A stretch of DNA of 64,000 nt from Plotosus lineatus (GCA_024760905.1 CM045734.1:39545564-39609563), one strand, 5' to 3'. Counted from the stretch's first letter, positions 11,228 to 23,278 are shown. Numbers and translations are program-made. Notes: generated by a model from the sequence alone, not told the origin.

Positions 11228-11854
11228 GTACTTAGTACTTAGTACTTAGTACAGAGTACTTAGGCTCAACAATCCAGAGCAATGGAGAGTGTGGAAAAGA
11301 GGTGGAGAAGCGTGTGCAGGCAGGTTGGAATGGTTGGAGAAATGGTTGGAGGTTGTCCGGTGTGATGTGTGATAGGAAGGTATCGGCAAGAATGAAAGGA
11401 AAAGTGTACAGGACGGTGTTGAGGCCAACGATGTTGTATGGGTTAGAAACAGTGGCCCTGGGGAAAAGACAGGAAGCAGAGCTGGAGGTAGCAGAGATGA
11501 AAATGTTGAGGTTCTCTTTGGGAGTAATGAGGATGGATAGGATTAGGAATGAGCACATCAGAGGGACAGCACATGTAAGACGTTTTGGAGACAAAGTCAG
11601 AGAGGCTAGATTGAGATGGTTTGGACATGTACAGAGGAGGGATAGTGAGTATATTGGTAATAGGATGCTGAGGCTGGAACTACCAGGCAGAAGGCCTAGA
11701 GGAAGCCCAAAGAGACGATTCATGGATGTGGTGAAGGAGGATATGAAGGTCGTTGGTGTAAGAGAAGAAGATGCAAAGGATAGGGTGAGATGGAGGCAGA
11801 TGATTCGCTGTGGCGACCCCTGAAGGGAAAAGCCGAAAGGAAAAGAAGAAGAAG
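11228..11854 (+). mobile_element. 5'-truncated RTE-clade LINE
   Basis: The plus strand carries the last ~170 codons of the RTE frame (LRWFGHVQRRDSEYIG, ELPGRRPRGSPKRRFMD) and the tail ending AAGAAGAAG. The 15-bp target duplication ACAGAGCAGAGACAA is at 11213-11227 and 11855-11869. The 5' junction holds three and a half GTACTTAG repeats, apparently made during integration. Confidence 0.93.
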
Positions 11855-11869
11855 ACAGAGCAGAGACAA

Positions 11870-12206
11870 ATAGTGGCCAAGGAGAAAGGTGCTGGCTTAC
11901 TGATCCGAAGCTCGGGGGTTCAAGAACCACTATCACCGGATTGTCACTGCTGTACCCCAGTGCAGCTAACTGGGTTATCAAAGGCCAGCCATGTCGCTCA
12001 CTGGTGTGGTGAGAGGCATGTAAAAGAACCATTGCTGTTGTTTGTAAAGAATAGGCCATTGGGTTGCCATCAGCATATTTCTTCCTTGTGGTGGTCTGGC
12101 GAGTTGTCCAGGGTGTACTCTACCCTCACTCGGAGTTGGCTGAGATGGGCGCCAGCCTCCCTGCAACCCTGTAATTAAGCTTAAGCTGTTCAGAAAATGA
12201 ATGAAT
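11870..12206 (+). mobile_element. tRNA-derived SINE, type II tail
   Basis: Head (GGTGCTGGCTTACTG...GGGGGTTCAAG), body with AGTGCAGCTAACTGGGTTATC, and the second tail type (TGGCGAGTTGTCCAGGGTGTAC...AATTAAGCTTAAG...CAGAAAATGAATGAATG). It is bounded on the right by a third copy of the target, ACAGAGCAGAAACAG, at 12207-12221. It was inserted before the adjacent RTE. Confidence 0.85.
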
Positions 12207-12221
12207 GATACAGAGCAGAAA

Positions 12222-12586
12222 CAGCAGATAATGCAGGCCAACAAAATCAGCATGTGTTTAAATGGGAGAAAATAACTGACAGCTTTCCGAGTATTTGTTA
12301 TAATCTCATTTAATCAATTAAATCTAAATCTTATTTTCTGCTGTTGTTTTGGAATTCTTTTCTGTTGGGATGCCAAAATCTGTAAAGTAGAAACGATCAT
12401 AATCTCTTTAAGTGCTTAGCACCTGGATCCACTTAAGTCAGAATTAAATAAGGAATCACAATTAGCACAGTGAGGCGAGTGGCTGAACAACTTTTCCTTT
12501 CTCACACCATCGCATTATTTGTATGAAGTAACACGCATGTTGTATACATCGTTCACGTATCTTGTGGAATCGTGTATGTAACGCAG
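12222..12586. other. Intronic spacer, nothing recognised
   Basis: AT-rich intron sequence preceding a CCDC158-like exon. No supported feature. Confidence 0.35.
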
Positions 12587-12697
12587 GAGCAGAGCAGAGG
12601 GGAAGCCAGGAGGCTGCAGTCTCTTCTGGATGCATGGGATGCAAAGCTGCCTCTGAAACAGCAAAAAATGCAATAGGGTCCGGTTTAGCTGGAGGAA

Positions 12698-12778
<81 letters not shown>

Positions 12779-12867
12779 TGCACGCACTACAGACCGAGGT
12801 GGAGTTGCTGAGGCTTGGACTAGAAGATGAAAAAAAAAAGAGTGGCGATTTGCTGATTAGGCCTGGG
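12587..12867 (+). pseudogene. CCDC158: CCDC158-like exon d, invaded by (CA)n
   Basis: The acceptor ACGCAG precedes EQSRGEARRLQSLLDAWDAK, matching the CCDC158 segment EVQRLEALLKALKS. Stops follow at 12674 and 12686. After LEEA the sequence passes straight into (CA)n at 12701-12776, then resumes in a different frame as ALQTEVELLRLGLEDEKKKS, which resembles the next part of CCDC158. A GGG/GTAACC donor follows at 12867. The repeat appears to have grown inside the exon. Confidence 0.65.
12701..12776. repeat. (CA)n microsatellite
   Basis: About 38 uninterrupted CA units within the decayed CCDC158-like exon. Confidence 0.98.
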
Positions 12868-13104
12868 GTAACCGCAGCAGGAGAGGAAGAGCCTGATAAA
12901 GCAGGCCGAGCAGCTCGGTCAGGTTCACCTGAAACTCAGGATAAACCTATAGATGATGTTAAAGTTAAAATCATGATTTATTTTAAAGTTATCTTTGAAT
13001 TGTATTAAATATGTCCACTGATTATTCATTGTGCGCAAACACACACACTGATGATAACATTTGGAAGGTTAAAGGTCAACTGTATGACATCAGCTAGGCC
13101 CATC

Positions 13105-13437
13105 AAGTGGAGCCGGTGGTGTAGTGGTTAGAGTGTTGGGTTCATGATCGGGAGGTTGTGAGTTCAAATCCCACTGAGACCCTCACTGTGCTAAGACCCC
13201 TGGGCAAGGTCTCAACCACAAGTGTGCCTCTGTTCACCCAGCAGTATAAATGGGTACCAGTAAAAATATACTGGGAAGGTAACCTGCGATGGACTAGCGT
13301 CCCATCCAGGAGGAGTTCAACTCCTGATTGCTTCACGCTACAGAAACCGGGGATAAGCACCAGCCTAAGGTGCTTCTAGCACCACTAGGCTCGGGTGTAA
13401 AAAAAAAAACCAAACAGTTAATCAATCAAAATCAAAA
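13105..13437 (+). mobile_element. Second tRNA-derived SINE family, full length
   Basis: Head GGTGTAGTGGTTAGAGTG and GAGTTCAAATCCC, body with TGGACTAGCGTCCCATCCAGG and AAACCGGGGATAAGCACC, ending CTAGGCTCGGGTGTAAAAA. The target duplication AGGCCCATC is at 13096-13104 and 13438-13446. Other copies are at 25820-26010 and 29787-30020. Confidence 0.88.
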
Positions 13438-13719
13438 AGGCCCATCTACTTATCTATCAGTAGTAGCCGTGTGCATGTCTCTGTTAATCTCCATCGCTCT
13501 GAAATATGACAGCAGAAGATAATATCAATAGCAAACATCAGTGTTCAGACTTCAGACAAAACTACTATTTCTGTGCTGTTAGGATCGTTGCAAGAATCAC
13601 GTGAATCTCTTTGTTATTGTAAAAGAGTCAATGTATTGAAAAAAAAAAATGAACCATAATATTTGCATTTTAATGATATAACCAGAAAGAATTAAGTTCT
13701 TAATTTAAAACTAGTAATA

Positions 13720-14504
13720 CAGGGATCCCTCGTTACTTCACACATCAATTCATGCGGCTTCAGTGCATCGCGTTTTTTTATTTTTTATTTATTTATTTAT
13801 TTTTTTATTTATCGAATTAAGAAATAAGGAAATTAAGAAAGAATAGGGAAAAAAATTAGGAAAATGCCGCAAAACAAGGCCAATTATGCAACGCCCCCCA
13901 AAACAAACAAACAGAAAACCCAACCCAAAACCCACCATCAAAACAACTTATATTTTTATGTGAGGTGCGCATCTGTGTGTGTGTGTGCGCGCGCACCCGT
14001 CTGTATGTTCATCATCAGTTCATTTTCTGTACCCGCTTTATCCTAATTTGGGTCACGGGGAGGCTGGTGCCCATCCCAGCCAACTCCAGGCGAGGGCAGA
14101 GTACACCCCGGACAGCTCGCCAGGCCATCGCAGGGCAGAAACACACTGATGGCTTTGCAGCTACTCTTGTCGAAAGTCAGCAATGGTTCTTTTACATGCC
14201 TCACACCATAGACAGTGAGAGACATGGCCGGCCTTTGATAACCCAGTTAGCTGCACTGGGGGCCCGTCTGTATGTGTGTATTTATATTTTATTTGCATCT
14301 TATGCATTATTTTTGAAGGTTTAATTTTTATTATAAGCATTTATAACGTTGAATATGTATTTATTGATGTTATATACACATATACAAGCACATATACGTA
14401 TACGTCGGTCAGAGGGGTTTGATCCTACTTCGTGGAATTTGGCGGTCGCGGGGATGGGGGGGGGTCCTCAGTCCCAATTAACCACGGAAAGTGAGGGCTC
14501 TCTG
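13720..14504 (+). mobile_element. CAGGGATCCCTCG-type TIR element, carries a SINE
   Basis: Starts CAGGGATCCCTCGTTACTTC after TA (13718-13719) and ends GTGAGGGCTCTCTG before TA (14505-14506), indicating a TA target duplication. Without the nested SINE (14009-14262) and its duplicated target it is about 520 bp. Confidence 0.85.
14009..14262 (-). mobile_element. SINE, type II tail, truncated at the internal hairpin
   Basis: Minus-strand copy lacking the tRNA head. It begins exactly at CCCCCAGTGCAGCTAACTGGG and runs to the TTAATCCTAA-type tail end. The target duplication CCCGTCTGTATGT at 13996-14008 and 14263-14275 proves this is a real 5' end. Confidence 0.92.
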
Positions 14505-14877
14505 TACTTTTATTTTCATAAACTACTTTATTTCAGGTCAAATATGTACGCTTTTAATCATTTTGTGATATTTAGTATAATAATTATAATTTCCAACATA
14601 TGCTCCTTCCAAAAAAGGATTGCAATATTGGAATGCATTGGATCTTCATTTCAGGTTTGATGCTGCACTTTTATAAACCTCTGATCCAACTTTGATCAGT
14701 TGTTATTTATTATACCACTATTCTTGTAATAGAGATTGGATTCCTGTAATGGTTTTATTTAGTTAATTTTATTTTGGCCCATGAGATAAAGAAATTTTTC
14801 TGTGTGTAACTTGAGCACACAATATTCCACTTGTGTTCCCTAACCCAGAATTGTAACTGCTGAGTGATGGTATATAG

Positions 14878-15219
14878 CAGGGATCACCAACGTGGTGCCC
14901 GTGGGCACCAGGTAGCCCGCAAGGACAATATAAGTTGCCCGCGGACCTGTTCACTGCTATTTTTAGGACAGGCCCATTTTTAGGACAGCGCCACTCTCCA
15001 TTGAGCTGCATATAATTTTTTTGAATATATTTTTAAATCAAGTCAATATCTTCACATAGATGAATATCATTAATTATTAATAATAACATCTAATTAAATC
15101 TAATTAAATGTAAATTGAGCAAATTTGTAATTTCAGAGGTGTGTATCGACCTAGTAGCCCTTCGCATTAATTGGTACCCATGAAGTAGCTCTCAGTTTCA
15201 AAAAGGTTGGTGACCCCTG
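14878..15219 (-). mobile_element. Non-autonomous hAT element
   Basis: 342 bp with ends CAGGGATCACCAAC and GTTGGTGACCCCTG (imperfect inverted repeats) and a perfect 8-bp target duplication GTATATAG at 14870-14877 and 15220-15227, the hAT signature. No transposase. Confidence 0.92.
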
Positions 15220-15268
15220 GTATATAGTCTATCCTCACGTCTTTACTTGCACTTGTCTTTGTGAACAG

Positions 15269-15429
15269 GCTGCCCTGAGAACTGAGACTAAGTGCCGTGG
15301 AGCAGGAGATGAGCCAGTCGCCGGAAACCCTGACAGAAAGATCGACCGGCCTCCACCAGCTGACGGTGGAAAAACAGCAGGTGACTGCTGAGCTGGAGAT
15401 CCAGCGCAAGAAGCTAGATCAGCTCAAAG
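15269..15429 (+). pseudogene. CCDC158: CCDC158-like exon e
   Basis: A strong acceptor (CTTGTCTTTGTGAACAG at 15268) and donor (CAAAG/GTAAAA). The frame LHQLTVEKQQVTAELEIQRK and KLDQLK matches the CCDC158 stretch MQVEKAQLEKEINDRRMELKELK. This frame has TGA at 15276, eight bases into the exon, so a frameshift lies near its start. Confidence 0.75.
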
Positions 15430-15507
15430 GTAAAAGGAAATACTTGTCTGTGCATGCCAGATATAGAACAGAAATGTTTTGGGTTTTTTTGTAAATATGA
15501 TGATGGG

Positions 15508-16050
15508 TAAGATAAGATAAGATAAGATAAGATAAGAAACAGCTTTATTAATCTCACAATGGAGAAATTCACTGTTACAGGCTCTTGAGGTACCATCAGT
15601 AGGGGGTGCAAAAATAGATACAAATACAAACATACACACATACATATATATTATATAAGTAAATAAATAAATAGATACATAAATAGTATAAAGTAATAAA
15701 CAATAAAAGAAAAGAAGGGAACAACTTTGTGGACTGGCCTATATTAAAGTGTACATGTATCTGAGGGCAGAGTAGATGGGTTGATATGGTTCACAGTCAG
15801 TGGGGTAGATGTGGTTGATTAAAGTGCACCGGGGTTTATTGCACATAACCGGTATTTTCACAGACAGTTACAAAGTGGCGTTGTACAGTCTGACAGCGGT
15901 GGGAATGAACGACCTGCGGTAGCGCTCCTTCCTGCACTGAGGATGTCTCAGTCGTCCACTGAAGGAGCTACTCAGCTTCTCTACAGTCTGGTGCAGTGGG
16001 TCAGAGCTGTTGACCAAATGTCCAGGGTAATGTACAGTATATGATGAAAC
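15508..16050 (-). mobile_element. 3' end of a CR1/L2/Rex1-type LINE
   Basis: Minus strand; the end of a reverse transcriptase frame (SSFSGRLRHPQCRKERYRRS, FIPTAVRLYNATL), then a 3'UTR ending in (GATAA)n at 15508-15537, typical of LINEs with short tandem-repeat tails. The clade is uncertain. Confidence 0.7.
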
Positions 16051-16206
16051 CCTGTGCACATGTGAATGAGCCTTTACCCTTCTTTGTGATGGTGTGCATG
16101 TCTAAAGTTGGCAAATACAAAATTTGTCAGACTCGTCAGCATTTGCCTCTCAGTGAGATACAGGCTTCAGTTCTATTCTCTCGCGGAGCAAATTTTCCAC
16201 AATTAA

Positions 16207-16460
16207 TTACTGTTGGTGATTTTTTTTGTCTGCAACCTCTGGCACCCTGTAAATCCTTAGGTTTTCCTTCCTGGAGTGACTCTCTAAGTCCAATAACTCA
16301 TCGTCCACCTTAATGCGCAGCATTAGCATTTCTGTCTTTATTTCGTACGTATTTTGAAAACGTTCTTCTGCTTTCAAGATTTGTCCTGCTGCTTCATTCA
16401 ACTTGGCTTTCACCTTAAAAATGTCCCCGTTACCTGCCTCTAATGGTTCTTTTAACCTCT
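16207..16460 (-). mobile_element. L1-type ORF1 fragment
   Basis: The minus-strand peptide DDELLDLESHSRKENLRIYR with preceding coiled coil is the L1-superfamily ORF1 junction of coiled coil and RRM (family pattern LENRSRRNNLRIYG). It is short and broken. Confidence 0.75.
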
Positions 16461-17385
16461 AAATTCCTTTAGAATTCATCAGATGCTTGCATAGATTGTC
16501 CACCCTTCCTTTACCCCTTCCTTTACTTTGGCTTTTAGACACAGATCGCTGTGTTGCTGTTGCATGTCTGTTTTGTCTACCTTCATTTTCTATTAACATT
16601 TTAACAACCACTGATAGGGTTGAACTTTTACCCCCTTTGTTTCTTCAGAATCTTTTTCCTCATTTTGTATGGGATATTTCTTAAATTACTCGGAGTCAAC
16701 TGGGACCACTTTACAAACGCCATTATCTTGATGGTGGTCCAACCGGAAGTCCCCCAAAGAATGTTCCAGAATTTGACAGGTGTTTTTTTTTTTTTTTTTT
16801 TTTTTTTTGGCAAAGGCTAATGTAGCCTTCCTGTTTTGGGGTACAGCCTGTTCATACAAAAATAGACCTATTTAATAAGAACAAATACTGGAGTTTGGTG
16901 GCCCAAAACACTACTCTACGAGTGATGATCCTGGATTTATGGTAATTGTATCTATGGTAAATACTATATTATATGTTATATATGTGTTAATTTTAAAATG
17001 TATTGATGGCATTGACCTACCCATGATTCAACATGTCTATCTGGCTAGTTGAAAATGAATTCATTTTTATGTGTGTCCATTTTAATTGGCCATAACTCCC
17101 ATTTACACCCCAGAAATTCAGCTTTTAAACATTTGAAATATCATTCAAATATTATTATTACAATAAAATTGGTTAAATAGATCCTACATATTAAAGATAT
17201 GTTTTTTCAGATTTTTCTGAAAATCCACTTTATTTGCCATTTTTCAATAAATCCTGAATTTGACAGGTCTTAAGCAAAAACTGAGGCTTTATCTACCAGC
17301 ATTTCCTGCATTGTCTCCATTCATCAGAAACATCTGAACATTGACTGAAATTTTTAAGACACCAGGACTATCTGAAAGTGGGTTC
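16461..17385. other. Intronic spacer with poly-T tract
   Basis: AT-rich intron. A run of T at about 16783-16808 is the only simple feature. The region 17000-17385 may be an old repeat interrupted by the next SINE, but no family is recognised. Confidence 0.35.
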
Positions 17386-17397
17386 AACTTCCAACTT

Positions 17398-17723
17398 AAC
17401 CACTTAATCCTAATTAGGCTCGTGGGGAGGCTGCTGCCCATCACAGCTGACTACGGACGAGGGCAGAGTACACCTTGGACAGCTCGCCAGGCCATCATAG
17501 GGCAGAAACACGCTGACGGCTTTGCAGCTACTCTTCTCGAAAGTCAGCAATGGTTCTTTTACATTAACCTCACACCATAGACAGTGAGAGACAGGCCGGT
17601 CTTTGATAACCCAGTTAGCTGCACTGGGGGTGACAGTGACAATCTGTGACAAGTGGGGCTTGAACCCACAACCTTAGGATCAGTGATCCAGCACCTTTAC
17701 CAACAGGCCACCACTGCCTCCTT
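17398..17723 (-). mobile_element. tRNA-derived SINE, type II tail, full length
   Basis: Complete with head (GGTGGCCTGTTGGTAAAGG, GGTTCAAGCCCC). The 12-bp target duplication AACTTCCAACTT is at 17386-17397 and 17724-17735. Confidence 0.93.
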
Positions 17724-17894
17724 AACTTCCAACTTGCAAGTGATTTATTGAAAATTTCCATTTGACAAAAAAATTATGAAAATGTTGATATTTTATCTTT
17801 GGTAGGTGTCAGTTTCAGATGCCAAAAGTCATTCCTACAAAATTTCAAGAGATTCTGAGATGGTCAAGCAACTGACCTTCCACAATCTTTGTGA

Positions 17895-18112
17895 GTTGAC
17901 TCAGAATGACACACACTCAGGGCAGTGGGCTGCCGCACACATTGGTGGCGCCTGGAGAGCAGTTGACAGGTATCTTGCTCAAGAGCACTTCAGCCATTTA
18001 TGGGGAGGAAGGAAAGGTGCTGCTCACTCAATCCCCCCCACTGCCACACATTTGTCCTGCTAGGAATCAAACCCAAAGACGCTTATTTAACCATTAGGCT
18101 ACAGTGGCCCCC
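17895..18112 (-). mobile_element. Third tRNA-derived SINE family, fragment
   Basis: Minus-strand head GGGGCCACTGTAGCCTAATGG and GGGTTTGATTCC, then the GCAGCACC and TGCTCTTGAGCAAGATACCTG blocks. The same internal block (GAGAGCAGTTG...TAGGTG) occurs at 26955-27000. Confidence 0.6.
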
Positions 18113-19365
18113 ATTATTGTTCAGTAGAATTAAATGTAAATCTGTTAACCTTAAAGTAAATGTTACTGAATTCAGCCACTGCCTGCACTCTCACTATGAA
18201 GAGAGAGTGGGAATCAACTGTGCTCAAATGTTTCTCCACTGATTAAAACAAACAAACGGGCATTTTCAATGAGTTTTTTTTTGTCTTACACAATGGAAAA
18301 ACACTGGCGCCTGGACAAAGGTAAGCACTTGTTTGACCCATTGGATCACTTTCTAATTGTAGATCAATCAAAAGTCTATCCTGGGAAAAGGATGTACAGG
18401 AAGTGCTAAATTATACACATGCCACGATAGCTCCCCATCTCCAGTGAGAGCAGCGCTTGTTTGATGGAAGAGGATGTTTTTATAATCAGCAGACTTTTTG
18501 TGTGAAAATAATTCACAATGTTCATTCAATGAGGTGAGGTCTGTGTCAGGTTAAAATAATAGGTGGAAGACGTTGACCCCGTGGTTTCATTCGACTTCTT
18601 TAAGGAACGTGGTCTTGCCTGAAGCCTTCCCTTCATTATCTCTGAGTTATTGAGAATAGCAGGAAGGCTACATACTGGGATGCTAGTTTTAGAGCATCTT
18701 GTAGCACTTGTTTCCTCCTATTATTCTTCCATGGGTTTTTCTATCATGAGGCCCCGTAATCTGACTCCGTTGTTCAGTGATTTGTTCGTTAGTTCGACGT
18801 CATCATGGTCCGATTGTTGCAGTGAGAATTGGTGTAGTGTTAAATGCTTTGGAAAGCATTGTGTCTGTATCAGCAAGGTCCCTTGCACTTGGAGTCTAGT
18901 TTCTATAAGACTGTTTGTTGTATGGCTTTTGTGTTTTTGCATGGTACATAGGCGCCTGTGAAGAGAATGGGAACGATGTGGTTCCATTTGACGCAAGCAT
19001 CTGTCTTTTGAGAAGCTAGACAAAGCATCCTTTGTGTCACTGGCAGGAATCTAACATTTTATCTGCGAATTTACTTTATTCAGGTCATGTGAAGCAGTTA
19101 TTCAGAATGCTGATTATAGTTTAGATTTTAATCACAGACCTTCATTATATACAGTATTTGGACCATACACCAAAATTAACAGAAGAATTCATTTCATATA
19201 TTGTCTTTATCAGTATATAAAACTGCCTTTCATAATCCTCTATTAAGTCTGTAAAAAGATCTGTCAGATTTTTTTTTATTATTTTGACTAGTATACACTA
19301 CACAGGAATGGGAGAATTTAATTTCTCTACTATCTATATATTTTAAAAAATCTATATTAAGAAAT
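18113..19365. other. Intronic region, nothing firmly recognised
   Basis: AT-rich. A 100-codon minus-strand open frame at 18721-19023 has no recognisable domain and no splice context. MEKHWRLDKG before a GTAAGC donor at 18320 is too short to call. Confidence 0.35.
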
Positions 19366-19368
19366 ACA

Positions 19369-19665
19369 TTCTTCTTTTCCTTTCGGCTGTTCCCTTTTTC
19401 TCAGGGGTTGCCACAGCGAATCTGTGATTCGCACATTTGATTTGGCGTAGGTTTTTATGTCGGATGCCCTTCCTGACACACCCTTTAGCAAGGGACAGAA
19501 ACTGCTGACGGCTTTGCAGCTACTCTTTACGAAAGTCAGCAATGGTTCTTTTACATGAACCTCTCACCGTAGACAGTGAGAGACATGGCCGGCCTTTGAT
19601 AACCCAATTAGCTGTACTGGGGGGACAGTGACAACCTTGTGGAGAGTGGGACTCAAACCCCCATC
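19369..19665 (-). mobile_element. tRNA-derived SINE, RTE-type tail
   Basis: Minus strand. The tail TTCCTTTCGGCTGTTCCC... and body are intact, but the head is cut within GGTTTGAGTCCC. No target duplication was identified. Confidence 0.8.
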
Positions 19666-19762
19666 CCATATTGTTTCGTAAGTTGTTACAGGGCGTTCTT
19701 TAGAGGGGAACATATGTTTAAACCTTGTATAAGTAACTTATACAAGTTTGTACTGTATTCAC

Positions 19763-21020
<1,258 letters not shown>

Positions 21021-21051
21021 TATATATATATATATATATATATACATATTA

Positions 21052-22602
21052 GTCCTTCTCAAAAAATTAGCATATTGTGATAAAGTTCATTATTTGCTGT
21101 AATGTACTGATAAAAATTAAACTTTCATATATTTTAGATTCATTGCACACCAACTGAAATATTTCAGGTCTTTTATTGTTTTAATACTGATGATTTTGGC
21201 ATACAGCTCATGAAAACCCAAAATTCCTATCTCAAAAGATTAGCATATCATGTTCAGGTAGTCTAAACAAGCTATTAACATAATCATCTGAATCAACCAA
21301 TTAACTCTAAACACCTGCAAAAGATTCCCGAGGCTTTTAAAAACTCCCAGCCTGGTTCATTACTCAAAACCGCAGTCATGGGTAAGACTGCCGACATGAC
21401 TGCTGTCCAGAAGGCCATCATTGACACCCTCAAGCAAGAGGGTAAGACACAGAAAGAAATCTCTGAGCAAATAGGCTGTTCCCAGAGTGCTGTATCAAGG
21501 CACCTCAGTGGGACGTCTGTGGGAAGGAAAAAGTGTGGCAGAAAACGCTGCACAACCAGAAGAGGTGACCGGACCCTGAGGAAGATTGTGGAGAAGGGCC
21601 GATTCCAGACCTTGGGGGACCTGTGGAAGCAGTGGACTGGGCTACAGGTGCTGCATTCCCCAGGTCAAGCCACTTTTGAACCAGAAACAGCGGCAGAAGC
21701 ACCTGACCTGGGCTACAGAGAAGAAGCACTGGACTGTTGTTCAGTGGTCCAAAGTACTTTTTTCAGATGAAAGCAAATTTTGCATGTCATTCGGAAATCA
21801 AGGTGCCAGAGTCTGGAGGAAGACTGGGGAGAAGGAAATGCCAAAATGCCTGAAGTCCAGTGTCAAGTACCCACAGTCAGTGATGGTCTGGGGTGCCATG
21901 TCAGCTGCTGGTGTTGGTCCACTGTGTTTTATCGAGGGCAGGGTCAATGCAGCTAGCTATCAGGAGATTTTGGAGCACTTCATGCTTCCATCTGCTGAAA
22001 AGCTTCATGGAGATGAAGATTTCATTTTTCAGCACGACCTGGCACCTGCTCACAGTGCCAAAACCACTGCTAAATGGTTTACTGACCATGGTATTACTGT
22101 GCTCAATTGGCCTGCCAACTCTCCTGACCTGAACCCCATAGAGAATCTGTGGGATATTGTGAAGAGAAAGTTGAGAGACACCAGACCCAACACTGTGGAT
22201 GAGCTTAAGGCCGCTATTGAAGCATCCTGGGCCTCCGTAACACCTCAGCAGTGCCACAGGCTGATTGCCTCCATGCCATGTCGCATTGAAGCAGTCATTT
22301 CTGCAAAAGGATTCCCGACCAAGTATTGAGTGCATAACTGAACATAATTATTTGAAGGTTGACTTTTTTGTATTAAAAACACTTTTTTTTTAATTGGTCG
22401 GATGAAATATGCTAATTTTTTGAGATAGGAATTTGGGGTTTTCATGAGCTGTATGCCAAAATCATCAGTATTAAAACAATAAAAGACCTGAAATATTTCA
22501 GTTGGGGTGCAATGAATCTAAAATATATGAGAGTTTAATTTTTATCAGTACATTACAGAAAATAATGAACTTTATCACAATATGCTAATTTTTGAGAAGG
22601 AC
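21052..22602 (+). mobile_element. Tc1-like DNA transposon, complete ends
   Basis: A 1,551-bp element with ~200-bp imperfect terminal inverted repeats (starting GTCCTTCTCAAAAAATTAGC; inner edge near 21250 and 22395) and TA duplications at 21050-21051 and 22603-22604. It inserted in a (TA)n tract and lies just before a CCDC158-like exon. The transposase frame is disrupted, so it is not autonomous. Confidence 0.95.
21378..22329 (+). pseudogene. Tc1-like transposase, deleted
   Basis: The first 80 or so codons (from ATG 21378) encode the paired-like helix-turn-helix (KQEGKTQKEISEQIGCSQSA). The frame then breaks where about 50 bases are missing between QWT and GYRC near 21640. The second frame (21640-22329) holds the DDE domain with FSDESKF (first Asp), FIFQHDLAPAHS (second Asp) and SPDLNPIENLWD (Glu), with 34 residues between the last two: DD34E. 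The catalytic triad is intact, but the DNA-binding and catalytic halves are out of frame. Confidence 0.93.
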
Positions 22603-22604
22603 TA

Positions 22605-22676
<72 letters not shown>
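22605..22676. repeat. (TA)n microsatellite
   Basis: About 36 TA units at the right flank of the Tc1-like element. A shorter TA tract lies at the left flank (21021-21045), so the element sits within one original tract. Confidence 0.97.
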
Positions 22677-22678
<2 letters not shown>

Positions 22679-22683
22679 TTCAG

Positions 22684-22796
22684 GTTTCAAGGTTGCCCTG
22701 GGCATACAGATGTAGATAACTGTCAAGCAAGAGCAGGCTGACTTACTTTTGAGCCGTGTGAGGATACTGGAGGAAACCACAGAAAAACTAACTCTG
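22684..22796 (+). pseudogene. CCDC158: CCDC158-like exon f
   Basis: Reads FKVALGIQM, stop (TAG 22713, probably CAG to TAG), ITVKQEQADLLLSRVRILEE. This closely matches the CCDC158 segment VAMGMQKQITAKRGQIDALQSKIQFLEE. The acceptor TTCAG at 22683 abuts the (TA)n tract. Confidence 0.82.
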
Positions 22797-22859
22797 GTAC
22801 ACCAGTTCACCTGCAGCTCCTGTGACAACGTCTGTTGTCATGGGCATTTTCCTACTTCA

Positions 22860-23268
22860 CATTCAGAAATAAACTGGTACAAATAGCAGCTTGTATAACC
22901 TTGGGTAATACTTCTAGTTCACTTTCCTCCAAAATGAGAGCTGACTGTAATAATACCGGCGACAACAGAAATAGAATCAGCATCATTTATTACAGCACAC
23001 TGTAATAAAATTTTGAACTTGTATATAATGCAATCGTGCAACATGAAATAATTCTTTCAAATAATATTATCCTGCTTTCTGCTCAAGCCCTTTGATTTAG
23101 AGTTTTATATTAACTACAATAAAACAACTATAGCTGAAGGAGTAAATGGTACAGTGTTGCTTTTAATGGTGCAACATTGTCCCCAACATAGCATTTTTCT
23201 TTTATAAATTCTGTGTGATCTGTGGAAGAAATAAACACACTGTTCTGTTCATTGGGGTGGGGGTGTAA
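22860..23268. other. Intronic spacer, nothing recognised
   Basis: AT-rich intron sequence. No supported feature. Confidence 0.35.
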
Positions 23269-23278
23269 AAAAGTGAGT

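Noticed and set aside
11232..12059. A 275-codon minus-strand open frame
   Set aside because: It is antisense to the RTE coding region and SINE. The RTE frame on the plus strand shows conserved motifs and the target duplication, while the antisense peptide does not match anything.
18721..19023. A 100-codon minus-strand frame in a CCDC158 intron
   Set aside because: No domain, no splice signals and no homologue recognised; most likely chance.
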